A stretch of DNA of 64,000 nt from assembly GCA_036571765.1 (NCBI GenBank), contig BROE01000003.1, positions 6,920,336 to 6,984,335 on the forward strand, in the 5' to 3' direction. Shown here in pieces: positions 1 to 11,990 of this stretch; positions within the stretch are counted from its first letter, which is position 1; every line of letters begins with the position of its first letter. The translations under genes were made by a program, and so were the position numbers. Origin of the DNA: Plecoglossus altivelis (taxonomy: Eukaryota; Chordata; Actinopteri; Osmeriformes; Plecoglossidae). The notes under the pieces are model-generated. The model saw only the letters and a list, made by a program, of their open reading frames with translations, was not told the origin of the DNA and made no database searches.

Positions 1-1560
1 GGATTGGACAAAATGAAGGAGGAAGGAAAACTAAATGCTGGAGTGCTGTCATGACAGCTGTTATTTATACAATATTGTTGTCTAAAACTTTAAATCCTAA
101 CTTTTATTTTAGTGCCAGTGGATGACTAACCATGCCGTCTACAGCCCCTGGAGGTGAAGAGTTCATACTTGAAACGTCTATTTTGACCAACTGATTGAAT
201 CAGACCAAGTAACACATTCCTCCTGAGATAAGCAACTAACACACATGTTCCTTCTTAGAGGATCCTGATGCCTGACGACATGGACTGCGTCAGGGCGCCA
301 AGACGAACCGCAGTGGGTCTTTTCATCTCTGCCAACTCCTGGGTCCTATGGTGACATGGAGGCCCTGGTAGTCCTTAGTAGAACTAGGAAGTGACAAATG
401 TTGTGACAACAAGCAGACCAGAAAGTTTGCAGATCACCATGTTGGTGGATAGAGAAGGAGATTAAGAGAGAGGAATGATGTGAAAACAATGAAGATGGGC
501 TATGTTTATGGATTAATCTGACTGAAATGAAAACTCTCAATCAATCCTTTAGCATATTTTATATTTCTGTGAACCACCTGTTCAGTTGTTGATTAACTAG
601 TACCATCACTGAATGGTAAATAAAGTGCATTGAGTGTGGTTTCTGGGTGTCATGGGACTGAGGCATGAGGGAGACAATCAAGTTGTGACTGCATTCCTTT
701 GTAGAGTTGGGCCTGAACCATAACTTACAATGTCAGAAGTCCCAGACCAAGAGTCTTATCCGCAGCAGCCTTCCCAAAGGTCGAGCACTGCCCTAACTAG
801 AGGGATAAAAGGCCTGTCCATACAAAGCTGATCACCCTAATCCCAATAAGAACAAAAATTCCATTCCAAGACAGAGCCTGTGCATGAATTTACAGTGACA
901 ATTGTCAGGTTCAGATTTAAGTTTCTCACTATATGGGTAGTTAGAAACTCTATGGAAAGAGGGACCAATTTTAAAATAAATAAAAATAGGGTAAAACTAC
1001 AGTACAAATATGAACGTGCAGAGAAAATGCACTAATCTGACTAGAGGATCACACTCACGTCTTAGTTGATTTTTTTGCACCTTTAAAACCAATAAACACT
1101 TTGCTTCAAACTTTGTAGAGTTCCGTTGCTGTTATTGTAATTTCACCTGTCCAAGAACTTTCTCATCTCTGGGATGTTTTCCTCAACTTTCTTCATAACA
1201 TTGAGACCTTGTAGAATTTTACAGGAGGGTAGTGGAAAGATTAACAAGTATAGGACGATTCCCCCTAAACATTGCTTTAGCCATTGGGCATGTATCAGGG
1301 TAGGCTACATAAAGTACATTGCTGAACAGAAAAAAAAACTTTTTTGGGTGTTTATCTTCTAGTAGGAGTTTTTGAAGAGGATATTTCATTTTGATATATT
1401 TTGAACAGTTATCAAATTTAAATAAGCTCTCAAGCCTTCTCTTAAACAATAAGTATTAAGATGTTTACGATGGACTGACCGGATACAGAGGCCCACACAA
1501 CAAACAACACACGGATGACTGAATCATCTCTTGCAATGAGTCACTTTTTCCATCTGTACA
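1..1560. other. Gene-free stretch
   Basis: No exon, RNA gene or recognisable transposon is seen here. Reading frames on both strands are short and show no family resemblance. Confidence 0.5.
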
Positions 1561-1567
1561 TCAACTA

Positions 1568-1597
1568 CCCCCCCCCCACACACACACACACACACAC
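1568..1597. repeat. Poly-C followed by (CA)n microsatellite
   Basis: Ten C residues run directly into about ten CA dinucleotides. This is simple sequence with no coding content. Confidence 0.95.
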
Positions 1598-1831
1598 GTT
1601 CTCTATCTTATAAATATATACATACTTCAAGTAGTGGGCCTGCCCTGCTCCCCTCCCCTGGCAGTGACCTACTGGCAGGTGGTAGATTGGAAGAGCCAGC
1701 TAGAGTGGACACAGAGCCCCCAGGCTCTTCCTTCTCTGCTGTAGCCTTTTACACCCTCTTACAGGGTCTGCTTCAGTCTCACTGGTTTTAACCCCCTCCT
1801 GTCTGTGTCTCTGTCCTTCTTTCTTGCTTGC

Positions 1832-1857
1832 CTTTTCTTTCTTTCTTTCTTTCTTTC
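1832..1857. repeat. (TTTC)n microsatellite
   Basis: Tandem TTTC units at the end of a pyrimidine-rich stretch that begins near 1730. Confidence 0.9.
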
Positions 1858-2214
1858 ACAACCAGGGCCGTTGCTCGGAATTTCAGGCCCTGTGACAAAA
1901 TATATGTCACACACCTAATCAGTGTGTGTATTTTTATAGCTCATGAAGTTAGTTAAATGAGTGTATTAACAAAGAATACAATTTGTAATGAACACTGTCA
2001 CATAAAAAGTGACATTTTCATCAGTCTGTCATGATATTTAATGATCATATTAAGAAAACTTACATGCATTCTGTTGTGATGGCTGTCTATGAAAATGTAG
2101 AGTGGTGATTCGTTCCATGTGTTACATTGTCAGAAAACAAATGGAAATACACATTTTTCAAGGCGGCATAATAGAACAAAAAAGAGAAAATGTACATTTA
2201 GCAAGTATTGGGTT

Positions 2215-2320
2215 AGGACATATCAGAATCGGTTTTATTCGCCATGTAAGATATACAAGCACAGAATTTACTGTGGCAGGGAAGTGCAAACATAGAACAT
2301 ATATGAAACATAATGCATAA
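2215..2320 (-). mobile_element. L2-like LINE 3' tail fragment
   Basis: The stretch beginning with a 'tcagaatcggttttattcgc' motif and continuing 'gatatacaagcacagaattta' is closely similar to 8228-8330, the 3' end of the L2-like LINE at 8226-9576. This motif is the usual reverse-complemented 3' tail of fish L2-type LINEs, so the fragment lies on the minus strand. No protein-coding part is attached, as expected for a heavily 5'-truncated copy. Confidence 0.6.
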
Positions 2321-2756
2321 TGCATATACTCGGGTGAGAATGATAAAAGGGGATGCCTAATGAGTGTTGAGGGTGATTTTAGTTGGTGTCAGAAAGCTTA
2401 CCTACCCCTCATGGAAGTAAGATTTTGATGCTGAGAATGCTTTTGTTTCATACAGAATAAGGGTTTCACCTTAAATTTCTCTAACAAACCTCAATTCCAA
2501 AAAATTGTGATACTGTGAAAACCATCAATAAAAACAAATAACCGAATGAGACAGAAAAAACATTCTCAAATGTATTTATATGTTTTCTTACATTCAGTTT
2601 ATTATTGGTGTAAAAGGAAATAATTTCATATTGTTTGTTACTAACATTGTGTTTTACATGGGATGAATATTGGTACGTACGTATGTAGGTCTCTAAAGTA
2701 ATATTTAATAAATAAGTCTACAACTTGACAAATGTTCGCAGTAGTCTACAATTATT

Positions 2757-3180
2757 CATTAATTTTCTACTGCTAATCCCTCGTAGGGATTGCAGTGCCA
2801 CTTGTTCTTGTTAGGGGTCACGGGTGACGGAAGCCCATCCCAGTTGGGGATGGGCTTTGGGCCCTGGACTGGGGCCAACAAGTCGCAGAACTAACAAAGA
2901 GACATGGACAACCATTCACTGACACATTCATTCATTCACTAGGGGCAATCAATAATTTCCAATTAACTTTTCATATGCATGTCTTTGGACGGTGGGAGGA
3001 AGCCGGTGTGCCTAGAGAGAACCCATGGTGACACGGGGAAGACATACCTACTCCACCCAGAAAGAAAATGGGATGTTGGATTTAGCCCAAAAATCAAACC
3101 TCTTTATTCAAATCTCTTACGAATCTCCTTATTGGGAGGCAAAAGCTCTAACCGCACCGCCACCATGCACCCTACAGGTA
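2757..3180 (-). mobile_element. Dispersed fish retroelement fragment (RTE-type 3' tail family)
   Basis: This region carries a sequence common in fish genomes around 'tgtctttggacggtgggagg' and 'acacggggaagac'. Its left end (2757-2880) is the reverse complement of 17515-17672, which ends in ATGG repeats, so the 3' end here is at 2757. I assign it to an RTE-like LINE or a SINE using that tail; the exact family name is not certain. The remaining reading frame (2979-3206) is a shadow of the repeat. Confidence 0.55.
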
Positions 3181-3354
3181 ATGTAAGGAAAATCTTAATG
3201 ACATGATTTTTCATTCAAATATATCAGATAATACATCATGTCATCGAGCCAAATTCACAAGTGTCTGGTAGAAACATTGGACCAGCCCTCGAAATGATCA
3301 CTGCACAGTGTGAGGCAATCACGACCTGCGTGGCCGCTCCAATTTGATAACACA

Positions 3355-3365
3355 GGCACAAAGGT
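3355..3365. repeat. Left target-site duplication of RTE-like copy 1
   Basis: GGCACAAAGGT here is repeated exactly at 5711-5721, directly after the ATGG tail. The first two G may belong to the tail, which leaves at least nine matching bases. Confidence 0.75.
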
Positions 3366-5710
3366 CCCCTCCTTGAACCGCCACCTTAACGTGGTGGAGG
3401 GGTTTGAGTGCTTGAATGATCCCAGGAGCTATGTTGTCGGGGGCAATAAGCCCCTGGTAGGGTCTCCCATGGCAAACTGGTCCTAGGTGACTAGCCAGAC
3501 TAAGTGCGGTTCACCAAAAAACCCCTATGATGACCAAACCAAAGAGAATCGCTACGTTGCCCGGAGTTGCGTTACCGGGGCCCCACCCTGGAGCCAGGCC
3601 CGGGGTGGGTGCTCGCAGGCGAGCGCCTGGTGGCGCCCGAAAAGGCAACGTGGGATCACCTTCCTGCAGGCCCACCACCCACATGAAGGACCGTAGGGGG
3701 CCGGTGCAGTGTGTTTTGGGTGGCGGTCAGGGGCAGGTGCCTGGACGACCGAGGCCATGCACACGGTCTCTAGCGCTGGGGACATGGAATGTCACCTCGC
3801 TGGCAGGAAAGGAGCCCGAGCTTGTGCGGGAGGTAGAGCGTTACTGGCTAGATATAGTCGGCCTCACCTCCACGCACAGCCGGGGTTCTGGGTCCATGAT
3901 CCCGAGAGGGTGGACTCTACATTTCTCTGGCGTTGCTCGCGGGGATAGGCGGCGGGCTGGCGTGGGCTTGCTCATAGCCCCGTGGCCCAGCCGCCACGTG
4001 TTGGCGTTTACCCCGGTAGACGAGAGGGTCGTGTTCCTGCGCCTTCAAGCCGGGGACAGGTCTCTCACTGTTGTATGGGCCTATGGAATACCGAAAGCAG
4101 GTGCAGAGTACCCTGCCTTCTTGGGGTCCCTGGGAAGGGTACTGGATAGTGCACCGACCGGGGACTCCATTGTTCTGCTGGGGGGCTTCAACGCCCATGT
4201 GGGTAATGACAGTGACACCTGGAGAGGTGTGATTAGGAGGAACGGTCCCCCCGATCTGATCCCGAGCGGTGTTTTGTTATTGAACTTCTGAGCTAGTCAC
4301 AGTTTGTCCATAACAAACACCATGTTCGAGCACAAAGTCGATCATCGACCTTCGTCCATCAGTGCACGTGGCACCAGGGCACCCTAGGACGAAGGTCGAT
4401 GATCGACTTGTTGTCGTGTCCTCTGACCTCCGGCCACGTGTCGGACACTCGGGTAAAGAGAAGGGCGGAGCTGTCAACCAATCACCACCTGCTCGTGAGC
4501 TGGATCCGCTGGTGGAGGAGGAAGTCGGACAGACCTGGCAGGCCCAAAGCGTATCGTGAGGGTCTGTTAGGAACGTCTGGCGGAGCCTTCTGTCAGCGAG
4601 GCCTTCAAACTCGCACCTCCTGGAGAGTTTCTCACAGATTCCGGTGGGGGCTGGGGACATTGAGTCTTAGTGGACTATGTTTTCGGCTTCCATTGTCGAT
4701 GCGGCGGGCCGGAGCTGCAGTCGTAAAGTCTCTGGTGCCANNNNNNNNNNNNNNNNNNNNNNNNNNNNNNNNNNNNNNNNNNNNNNNNNNNNNNNNNNNN
4801 NNNNNNNNNNNNNNNNNNNNNNNNNNNNNNNNNNNNNNNNNNNNNNNNNNNNNNNNNNNNNNNNNNNNNNNNNNNNNNNNNNNNNNNNNNNNNNNGATGA
4901 TGTTGTCCTGATGGCTCCATCGGACCGGGACCTACAGCATGCACTAGAGCGGTTTGCAGCCGAGTGTGAAGCTGCCGGGATGGGAATCAGCACCTCGAAA
5001 TCTGAGGCCATGGTTCTCGACCGGAAGAAGGTGGCTTGCTCCCTCCGGGTGGGTGGGGAGCCCTTGCTTCAAGTGGAGGAGTTCAAGTATCTCGGGGTCT
5101 TGTTCACGAGTGAGGGAAGGACGGAACGTGAGATTGACAGGCGGATCGGTGCGGCGGCCGCAGTGATGCGCTCTCTGTACCGGTCCGTCGTGGTGAAGAA
5201 GGAGCTGAGCCGGAAGGCGAAGCTCTCAATTTACCGGTCGATCTACGTTCCTACTCTCACCTATGGTCATGAGCTTTGGGTAATGACCGAAAGGACGAGA
5301 TCGCGGATACAAGCGGTCGAAATGAGTTTTCTCCTCAGGGTGGCCGGGCGCTCCCTTAGAGATAAGGTGAGGAGCTCGGTCACACGGGAGGAGCTCGGAG
5401 TAGAGCCGCTGCTCCTCCACGTCGAGAGGAGCCAGCTGAGGTGGCTCGGGCATCTGTTTCGGATGCCTCCTGGACGCCTCCCTCGGAAGGTGTTCCGGGC
5501 ATGTCCTACCGGGAGGCGGCCCCGGGGAAGACCCAGGACACGCTGGAGGGACTATGTCTCTCGGCTGGCCTGGGAACGCCTCGGGATCCCCCTGGAGGAG
5601 CTGGAGGTGGTGTGCGTGGAGAAGGAAGTCTGGGCCTCTCTGCTCAGACTGCTGCCCCCGCGACCCGGCCCCGGATAAGCGGAAGAAAATGGATGGATGG
5701 ATGGATGGAT
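3366..5710 (+). mobile_element. RTE/Rex3-like non-LTR retrotransposon, copy 1 (broken)
   Basis: This is a LINE with an endonuclease region followed by a reverse transcriptase region. Around 3777-4290 a frame reads LGTWNVTSLAGKE and then LDIVGLTSTHS, typical of the N-terminal part of an APE-type endonuclease. From 4896 a frame begins DDVVLMAPSDRDL, which is the end of the RT catalytic block, and continues through KYLGVLFTSEGRTE, YGHELWVMTERT and RWLGHLFRMPPGRLP to a C-terminal PPRPGPG at about 5676. A 155-base gap at 4741-4895 removes the RT core. The 3' end is a short UTR of ATGG repeats, a hallmark described for Rex3. The element is bounded by an 11-bp direct repeat (GGCACAAAGGT at 3355-3365 and 5711-5721), so both ends appear to be present. 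Frame changes near 4290 and an internal inverted duplication at 4335-4409 show it is inactive. The Rex3 assignment rests on tail and motif recall. Confidence 0.85.
4741..4895. other. Assembly gap (155 N)
   Basis: A run of 155 undetermined bases lies inside the reverse transcriptase region of the RTE-like LINE. Protein frames crossing it are not meaningful there. Confidence 1.
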
Positions 5711-5721
5711 GGCACAAAGGT
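5711..5721. repeat. Right target-site duplication of RTE-like copy 1
   Basis: Exact match to 3355-3365 at the other end of the LINE. Confidence 0.75.
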
Positions 5722-5761
5722 TACGCTTCGCAGCCAATCGCGACACTTTGCAGCCAGTGCG

Positions 5762-6075
5762 TTTCTACCCTGATAGGATCTGGGATAAACATTCAAACTT
5801 TTAAAATACATCAGAAATAACTAATAAGAGTGGATTATAGAGGGAAGACCTAGTCCTGGACGCCATCTCTTTTCCAATTGCAAAAGCATTTTCCAAAACC
5901 TGAGCTATCAGTCTACATTATTAAATAATAACTTAATTATTTTGCTAATACTTCCCTCAAAATGAGGTCAGTGAGTTTCAATGTAATGAATTTGGGACGA
6001 CCGACAGAGGTCTTACCACGAGGCCAAACTAAACACAGAAATTTCTGTGAATATTGCTATTGGAACCAAAAAATA
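5762..6075 (+). repeat. Dispersed repeat, copy 1 (pair with 45401-45690)
   Basis: This stretch matches 45401-45690 in the same orientation. Shared blocks include 'ttgcaaaagcatttt', 'aaaatgaggtcagtgagttt' and 'gaggtcttaccacgaggcca'. It starts shortly after the RTE-like LINE, and that LINE may have inserted into a longer version of this repeat. No coding family was recognised. Confidence 0.75.
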
Positions 6076-8220
6076 ATATATATGAATATTACTCAAATTT
6101 CTTATAATATGACAAGATATGATAAGAGATGTTGTCACAAGATATGATGACATATCTTATATGTCATATTAATGTGACTATGCTTTCAATCAAATATTGT
6201 GTGGTTCCTATCTATTTTGATCATTTTTACATAAAAAATCGTAAACATTCTGTATTTCCTGTTCAAATACATTGGAGAGACGAGAGGTAACACACGGATT
6301 AGCAGAGCCTCCCTCCAGATTGCGCAATCCCTCACAAACTGGATTGCGTGCGTGCAAATGGCGCATGCTTGTTGCCATTTCTGTGTATGTTTATAATATG
6401 TCGTTTGAAGACATTTTTATTTTGCATCTTGATTTCCATAGTGTTCAGTAATTTATTGCACGCATGTGTGTAATATTAATTAAGTATTATTAATGAAGTC
6501 CTATTGATCTGAAATAAATCCACAAGGAAAATGGTTGCTCTGAGGCGCCATCTTAAGTCGGACAAATGTCAAACGAGAATTTATTTCTTTAGGTCATGGC
6601 GGTGCTGCATGAATTCAAACACCCATTACTAATGGCATTAGCCTACATTACTGAGAAACAAGTCTAACTGATTTACACCGCTAACTACATGCAGTGTACA
6701 TATCACAATAGCCCTATCTGTACAACAAGTAATTAATGATTGGATGTTTTTAGTTGAATAGTAACTTGGTAAGTTATTAATTACACAGATATCAGGCCAT
6801 TGTCTGTTATTGGTTTTCACCACCGACTATGTTAGATGACAAGCTATTAGTTTCAGGAAACAAGAGAAACGCTAGCTAATGTCAGACCCCACCCAGACCC
6901 CCACCCCTCCCTCCTCGGCTTGAGAAAGAGGTTCCAGTAGAATTGCAGTTCTGTACATCCCAGCATCTAATGCTTTTTACTGTACACTGAGGGGACTGGC
7001 ATGAGTAACCAGACTCTGTTTTAGTTGGCAGAAGATGCATTGCCTTTACATCAAATAGAAACAAAGCCTGCCGTGAAAGGCACTCACCACCCTTCATATG
7101 TCCTGTATTACAAGAGCGATTTGACTGGCTTCAGTGCCCTAAGGAGGGTCTTACCGGACAACAAAGGAGGAGGAGGGGGAGATCAGAGGTGCTAATGTGA
7201 TTCACTGCTGACATTTTACAAATATTTGTGATCAGATTGACGTATCATGAGAGATTGTGCTCAGACTGCAGTTCCTGTTACCTCCCCCTCTCTACTCTTC
7301 TTGTCACCTCCCCCTCTATGCTCCTGTCAGGTGGAGACTTCATCATCACTCAGTGTGACGCTCCTTGGCTGTTAGTGACGTCATGATATTCCCACAGCCT
7401 GCCAAGACAATAAGTTATTTTGGACCAACTGACATGCCTTATAAAATGTTGTTATGCCCATGCTGAAAACAGGGGTGACACAGGGTTAGTGGTTAATGGC
7501 AGGGGGAGAGGGGGATGGAGGGGTAATAAACTACTAGTCACTTGAACTGGGCTTGTTTCATGAAGACACTTCTTTACTTATGCTCTGATTTAAATTTGGT
7601 TCTCAGGTGTCACGCAGGGTCCAGTGGTGCAGATAGGCTTTCCAAACACAACTTTAACACATTACATTTAAACCCTAAGAGTTGTGAATAGCTGTGGGTG
7701 GTCATGTTAAAAATCTGTTGGATATATCTGCTTCTTGTATTTATTCTAGTATCTAAACTTTTTTGGTTGCACATTTGAACCATCAAAGTTTTTTTTCAGA
7801 CCAACATAGAGTAGTAAAGCAGCACATATGTAATATTACCTTCCACTGAGTACAACTCACAAAACACTCTGAAAACGTGAAAAAAAAAAAACTTACAGTA
7901 TAATTGTGATTACACTGCACCGCTCTTTTGGTTTGAGGCTTACTCAGTGATGAACTATCTCTATTTCGTTTCTCCCTCCCTCTTTGTGGTGAAAGCAGTC
8001 ATTCAGTGTGTTTGGTGTGCTAAGATCAAGACTGTGGTGGAGGGATTAGAGATGCAAGTGTGGTTGAAGTAAAGAGGGAAAACAATAACAGAGCATGAAC
8101 ATCTGTCGCAGGACACAAGGAGCCTGTGGCTTCCTGCTGTCTCAAATCACCACAGTGACAGTCTCTCTGAAGAACATGTCAAGAAATGTAAATGACACTC
8201 CTATAATATCATGTATCTTG
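6076..8220. other. Gene-free stretch
   Basis: AT-rich sequence without a recognisable exon. A TATC/ATAT-rich patch lies at 6110-6170 and a poly-A run at 7880-7891. No transposon protein fragment was recognised. Confidence 0.45.
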
Positions 8221-8225
8221 TCATT

Positions 8226-9576
8226 CCACTCAGAATCAGAATCTGTTTTATTCGCTTTGCAAGATATACAAACAAAAGATTTACTATGTCAGGAAAGAGC
8301 AAACATGGAAAATATATGGGACATAATAAGGGTAGATACAAATATAATAAAAATATAATTTAAAATACAAATAAGATAAAAGTTAGATAAAAGTGGGCAC
8401 TAGCTGTACAGATGGGGGAATATAACTATAGTAAGTGAGAGAGTATAGAGAATAATGGATATACAGTATATAGTACAGAGGGAGGGGGGGGGTATATACA
8501 CAGTAGCACAAACAGTGGTGCAAAATCACAGTGGTAAGTTTCAAGGTGTTGTGTGCTAAAGTGGCTTGTGCAGAGTGCAGTGGAATTCTGGATGAGGGTG
8601 TTGGGGTGTTGGTAATTTGTGGCAATGTCATACTGAGTCATTGGCCCTGTTGGAAAGGGCAATAGCAGAGGGATAGAAGCTGTTCCTGTGGCGAGACGTT
8701 TTGGTCCTGATGGACTGCGGCCTCCCGCCAGAGGGGAGCAGCTGAAGCACAGAGTATCCAGGGTCAGAGGAGTCGGCCATAATCTTCCTCAAGGACCTCG
8801 AGGTGTGCAGCTCTTCGAGGGATGGCATCACCTTCTCAGCTGCACGGATGAGACGCTGCAGTCTGCTCTTATCCTTGGCAGTGGCAGCAGCGTACCAGAC
8901 TGTGGAGGAGGTGAGGATGGACTCGATAATAGCAGTATAGAATTGCACCATCATTGTCTTTGGCAGGTTGAATGTCTTCAGCTGCCGCAGGAAGTACATC
9001 CTCTGCTGGGCTTTCTCAATGAGTGAGCTGATGTTCAGCTCCCACTTGAGGTCCTGGGAGAGTGTGGTGCCCAGGAGACAGAGAGACTCCACAGTGTTGA
9101 CCTGGGAGTCGCACAGGGGAGTGGGGCTGGGTCCTTTCTGTAGTCCACAACCATCTCCACTGTCTTAAGAGCGTTTAGCTCGAGGTTGTTCTGGCTACAC
9201 CAGGTCACGAGGTTGTCAGCTTCCCACCTGTAGTCAGACTCATCCCCACCAGAGATGAGCCCAATCAGGGTGGTGTCGTCTGCAAACTTCAGGAGCTTGA
9301 CAGATGGGTGACTGGAGGTGCAGCTGTTGGTGTACAGGGAGAAGAGCAGAGGGGAAAGGACGCAGCCTTGAGAAGATCCGGTGCTGATTGACCGGGAGTC
9401 AGAGACTTGCGTTCCCATCTTGACGCGCTGCTTCCTGTCAGACAGAAAGTTGGTAATCCGCCTGCAGGAGAAGTCAGGCACATTCAGCTGGGAGAGCTTG
9501 TCCTGAAGCAAAGCTGGGATGATGGTATTGAAGGCAGAGCTGAAATCCACAAACAGTATCCCCAAGCACCTATGCC
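8226..9576 (-). mobile_element. L2-like LINE, copy 1 (5'-truncated, broken)
   Basis: The minus strand encodes part of a reverse transcriptase. A frame from 9565 begins ILFVDFSSAFNTIIP, passes a turn rich in SQGCVLSPLLFSLYTN, and reaches the catalytic block LLKFADDTTLIGLI near 9270-9310. After a frameshift near 9060-9090 it continues as LGTTLSQDLKWELNI and ends near 8640 with a C-terminal block that includes PSGGRP. The 3' end at about 8226 carries the 'tcagaatcagaatctgtttt' tail typical of fish L2. The motifs fit the CR1/L2/Rex1 group; L2 is preferred because of the tail. The 5' end breaks exactly at a palindrome (9560-9599). A second copy lies at 32378-33240. Confidence 0.85.
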
Positions 9577-9599
9577 GATCCTGGCATAGGTGCTTGGGG
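9560..9599. repeat. Perfect inverted repeat, 17-bp arms, 6-bp loop
   Basis: CCCCAAGCACCTATGCC at 9560-9576 is followed by GATCCT and then its exact reverse complement at 9583-9599. The left arm is native L2 sequence, since it reads into the LINE frame; the right arm is an inverted copy at the truncated 5' end of the LINE. Confidence 0.95.
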
Positions 9600-9712
9600 A
9601 GTCCAGATGCTGGAGGGTGAAGCCTATCCTATCCCATCAGGAGAAAGGAGCCCGGAGACTAAAATATTGCAGATCCTTACACTTCCTAAATTAATAATTA
9701 GAGACGAGTTGC

Positions 9713-9745
9713 TTTGAGCACAACTGCTTCTCAGTTGTGCTCAAA
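9713..9745. repeat. Perfect inverted repeat, 14-bp arms, 5-bp loop
   Basis: TTTGAGCACAACTG at 9713-9726, a CTTCT loop, and the exact reverse complement at 9732-9745. It lies between the L2-like LINE and the BEL/Pao element. Function unknown. Confidence 0.95.
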
Positions 9746-9849
9746 ACAGAGGTCACCTTCTCTACCCCCTGCCTTTCCTCCCACCCTTTGTTGAGCATCC
9801 CCTCTGCTGCCTCAATCAGTCTACAGAGTGGGAAAACAACAGCACATGC

Positions 9850-11990
9850 ATACTTGACCACTATGTCAGAAACCTGAAAACCATAGCAGCACAGAGAACC
9901 TGTCCATGAAACTCACTTGCTTCAAAAGCAGAAATGTGTACCTATTAGGAAAGCCACACACCACCTCACAGATACTTTCGCTGTCACATTCAATACTGCT
10001 ACATGAATGTAACTTAACAATTTTATGCCGTCTGCTAGCAGTTCTTTTGACAAAGCAGTGTCCCAAGTACCTTTTGAGCAGTATTTCACCCTAGCTTCTT
10101 GTAAATCTCTCCGGATCAGTATTGCCACCTTTTCTTTACAGGAGCTACTAAAACCAAGAGGGTTGTACAAGCCAGTCATCAACTGTATATCCAACACAGA
10201 GGGGCTTAGTATCACCTTCTGTAAGTTGATTTGGCAATACCATTGCTGGTCTGATGTTAATGATTTTGGGTTTTGCCCTCCCACTCTGACCGGAATAAAC
10301 CCACGGCTTCATGAAAACCTTACGGCTTTCTAGATCTCCTCCACATTGAACGAGAGGGTCTTACGATGGGCCAAATCATAGTGAGAGGTGAATTTCGTCA
10401 ACATAAGCATCTTCTTCTACCACACACCTCTCTGCTTTGAGATGATTGAATTAAGGTAGATTGGTAGTCTCATGCAAGGTAACTTGAGGTAAACACCCAG
10501 CTGTCCCAGAGGGACAGCCAGAGTCCCCAATGTTTTCTCAGGTTATGGCATAGTCCTCAATTGAGTCTCGCCACAAAAATCGGTGCAGATGGATTTCTCG
10601 GTCTTCAGCCAGACAGAATAGTTAATTCTTCGAATGTCACCCAGGGCAGCACAAGTACCAGCTCGGAACCATGACAGGACTGCTCAATGGGATTTAGGAC
10701 AACAAGGCATTTGATGAGCATCTGTCATTTAGATAGAGGCCTTTGAACATCTTTTCCACACCAGCCACACTAGTGTTGAGATGTAGTGAGGATCGGGTGT
10801 GATCAGATGACTTATATAACACTCTGGCTCTGTCCAGTGCCTCAGTACCTCTACTGGCAACTTCATTGCTCTTTGCGTTCAACCATTTTTTTTGGGACTG
10901 CAAAGTGTAGGCAGCTTTCCATTCGGGTTCTTTAGCAAGCTGCTTCTTGGTCCTGAAAAATACTGCCTCAACTTCTCTTATGTTGTTCTTTTTTGTTTGG
11001 CAGGGTTACTGGGTCTTCCGTCCTTGGGTATTTGGAATGCCAGTGTGATTCTTTCCATCTCTTTTTCTTCGCCAAGGATTATTTCTTTCCCCCTAGGCTG
11101 GCAGTTTTCACATCAGCATCCTCCACACTTTGGTTCAAAGGCAGCTCCTATAGTGTCCCATTTCCACCATTTGAGGAAGTCTTTGATTGAGGTGGCTGTG
11201 ATGAACTGAAGGACCTGAAACGCATTTCCGTTTGAAAGCTCACAGTACTTGTCAGCAGCATTTCTCATTGACCTGACAAAGTGGGCCCTCCACATGCCTC
11301 AAAGTCTATAATGGTGGGTCCTGCCCTGATACCAGTTACCAGTACTCTGATTCTCAGCATGTAACGCTTAGATGCAACTGTCACTTCCATTCCTCCAACC
11401 CTGTGAACCACCAGTGTCACAACCTCACTCCTCAGCATCAGTTCTTTTGCAAACTTGTGTATGGTACAGTTGGTGTCTGATGAAGATCAATTCATGTCCT
11501 AACTTTATGTTCAGTGTTGGCAGTAACATTGTGCACCATCATAAAGGCAGTGGAGGTATGATGCCAGTCTGTACAAACTGGATTCTTACATCGATAAATG
11601 GTGTTGGGGCAGGACCCATCATTATGGACTTAGGGGGACTTTTCACAGGCACCAAGCCACTTCACTGTCTCTCATTTTTCTGCTGCATTTAAGGCAGTCT
11701 TGAACTTGCTGTAGAAATCATATTTCCCTTGATGTTTAGCATCTCCACAAACAATACAGACTGCAATACAAAACTGCTGTTTTACTTTTCGACGATTGGT
11801 CTATGTTCTGCAATCTTGGTGCACCTCTGGGTTCAGCAGATTGGAGTTGGTTTTTCACTGTCAAGTGCTTTTCAAATGTGCAGCTTTCCTCACTTGAAAG
11901 GAAGGGCCTCACAGACCGGTTTCACTAGGCTTATTTTCCAAACAGGGGAAAAACCTTTTACACAAATAACGAAACAGCAATGACAGCAAA
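9850..11990 (-). mobile_element. BEL/Pao LTR retrotransposon remnant (gag-pol)
   Basis: Minus-strand frames give a decayed BEL/Pao polyprotein in the expected order. Near 11690-11770 is a Cys-rich piece (CIVCGDAKH) like the gag zinc-binding region. Near 11060-11130 is a CGGC..CENC motif followed by GEEKEMERITLA, like the start of BEL pol. At 10850-10960 comes REVEAVFF..QLAKEPEWKAAY, also a conserved BEL pol segment. Around 10540-10640 are traces of the early RT domain. At 10120-10240 is LMTGLYNPLGF..KEKVAILIRRDLQEA, like the RNase H-proximal region. Frames are broken by several stops and shifts, and no LTR or integrase was recognised. The family assignment is by motif recall and is fairly secure; the ends are approximate. 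Confidence 0.7.

Noticed and set aside
1863..1892. CAGGGCC/GGCCCTG inverted pair as a hAT terminus
   Set aside because: Only 7-bp arms 16 bp apart, no second end and no 8-bp duplication found.
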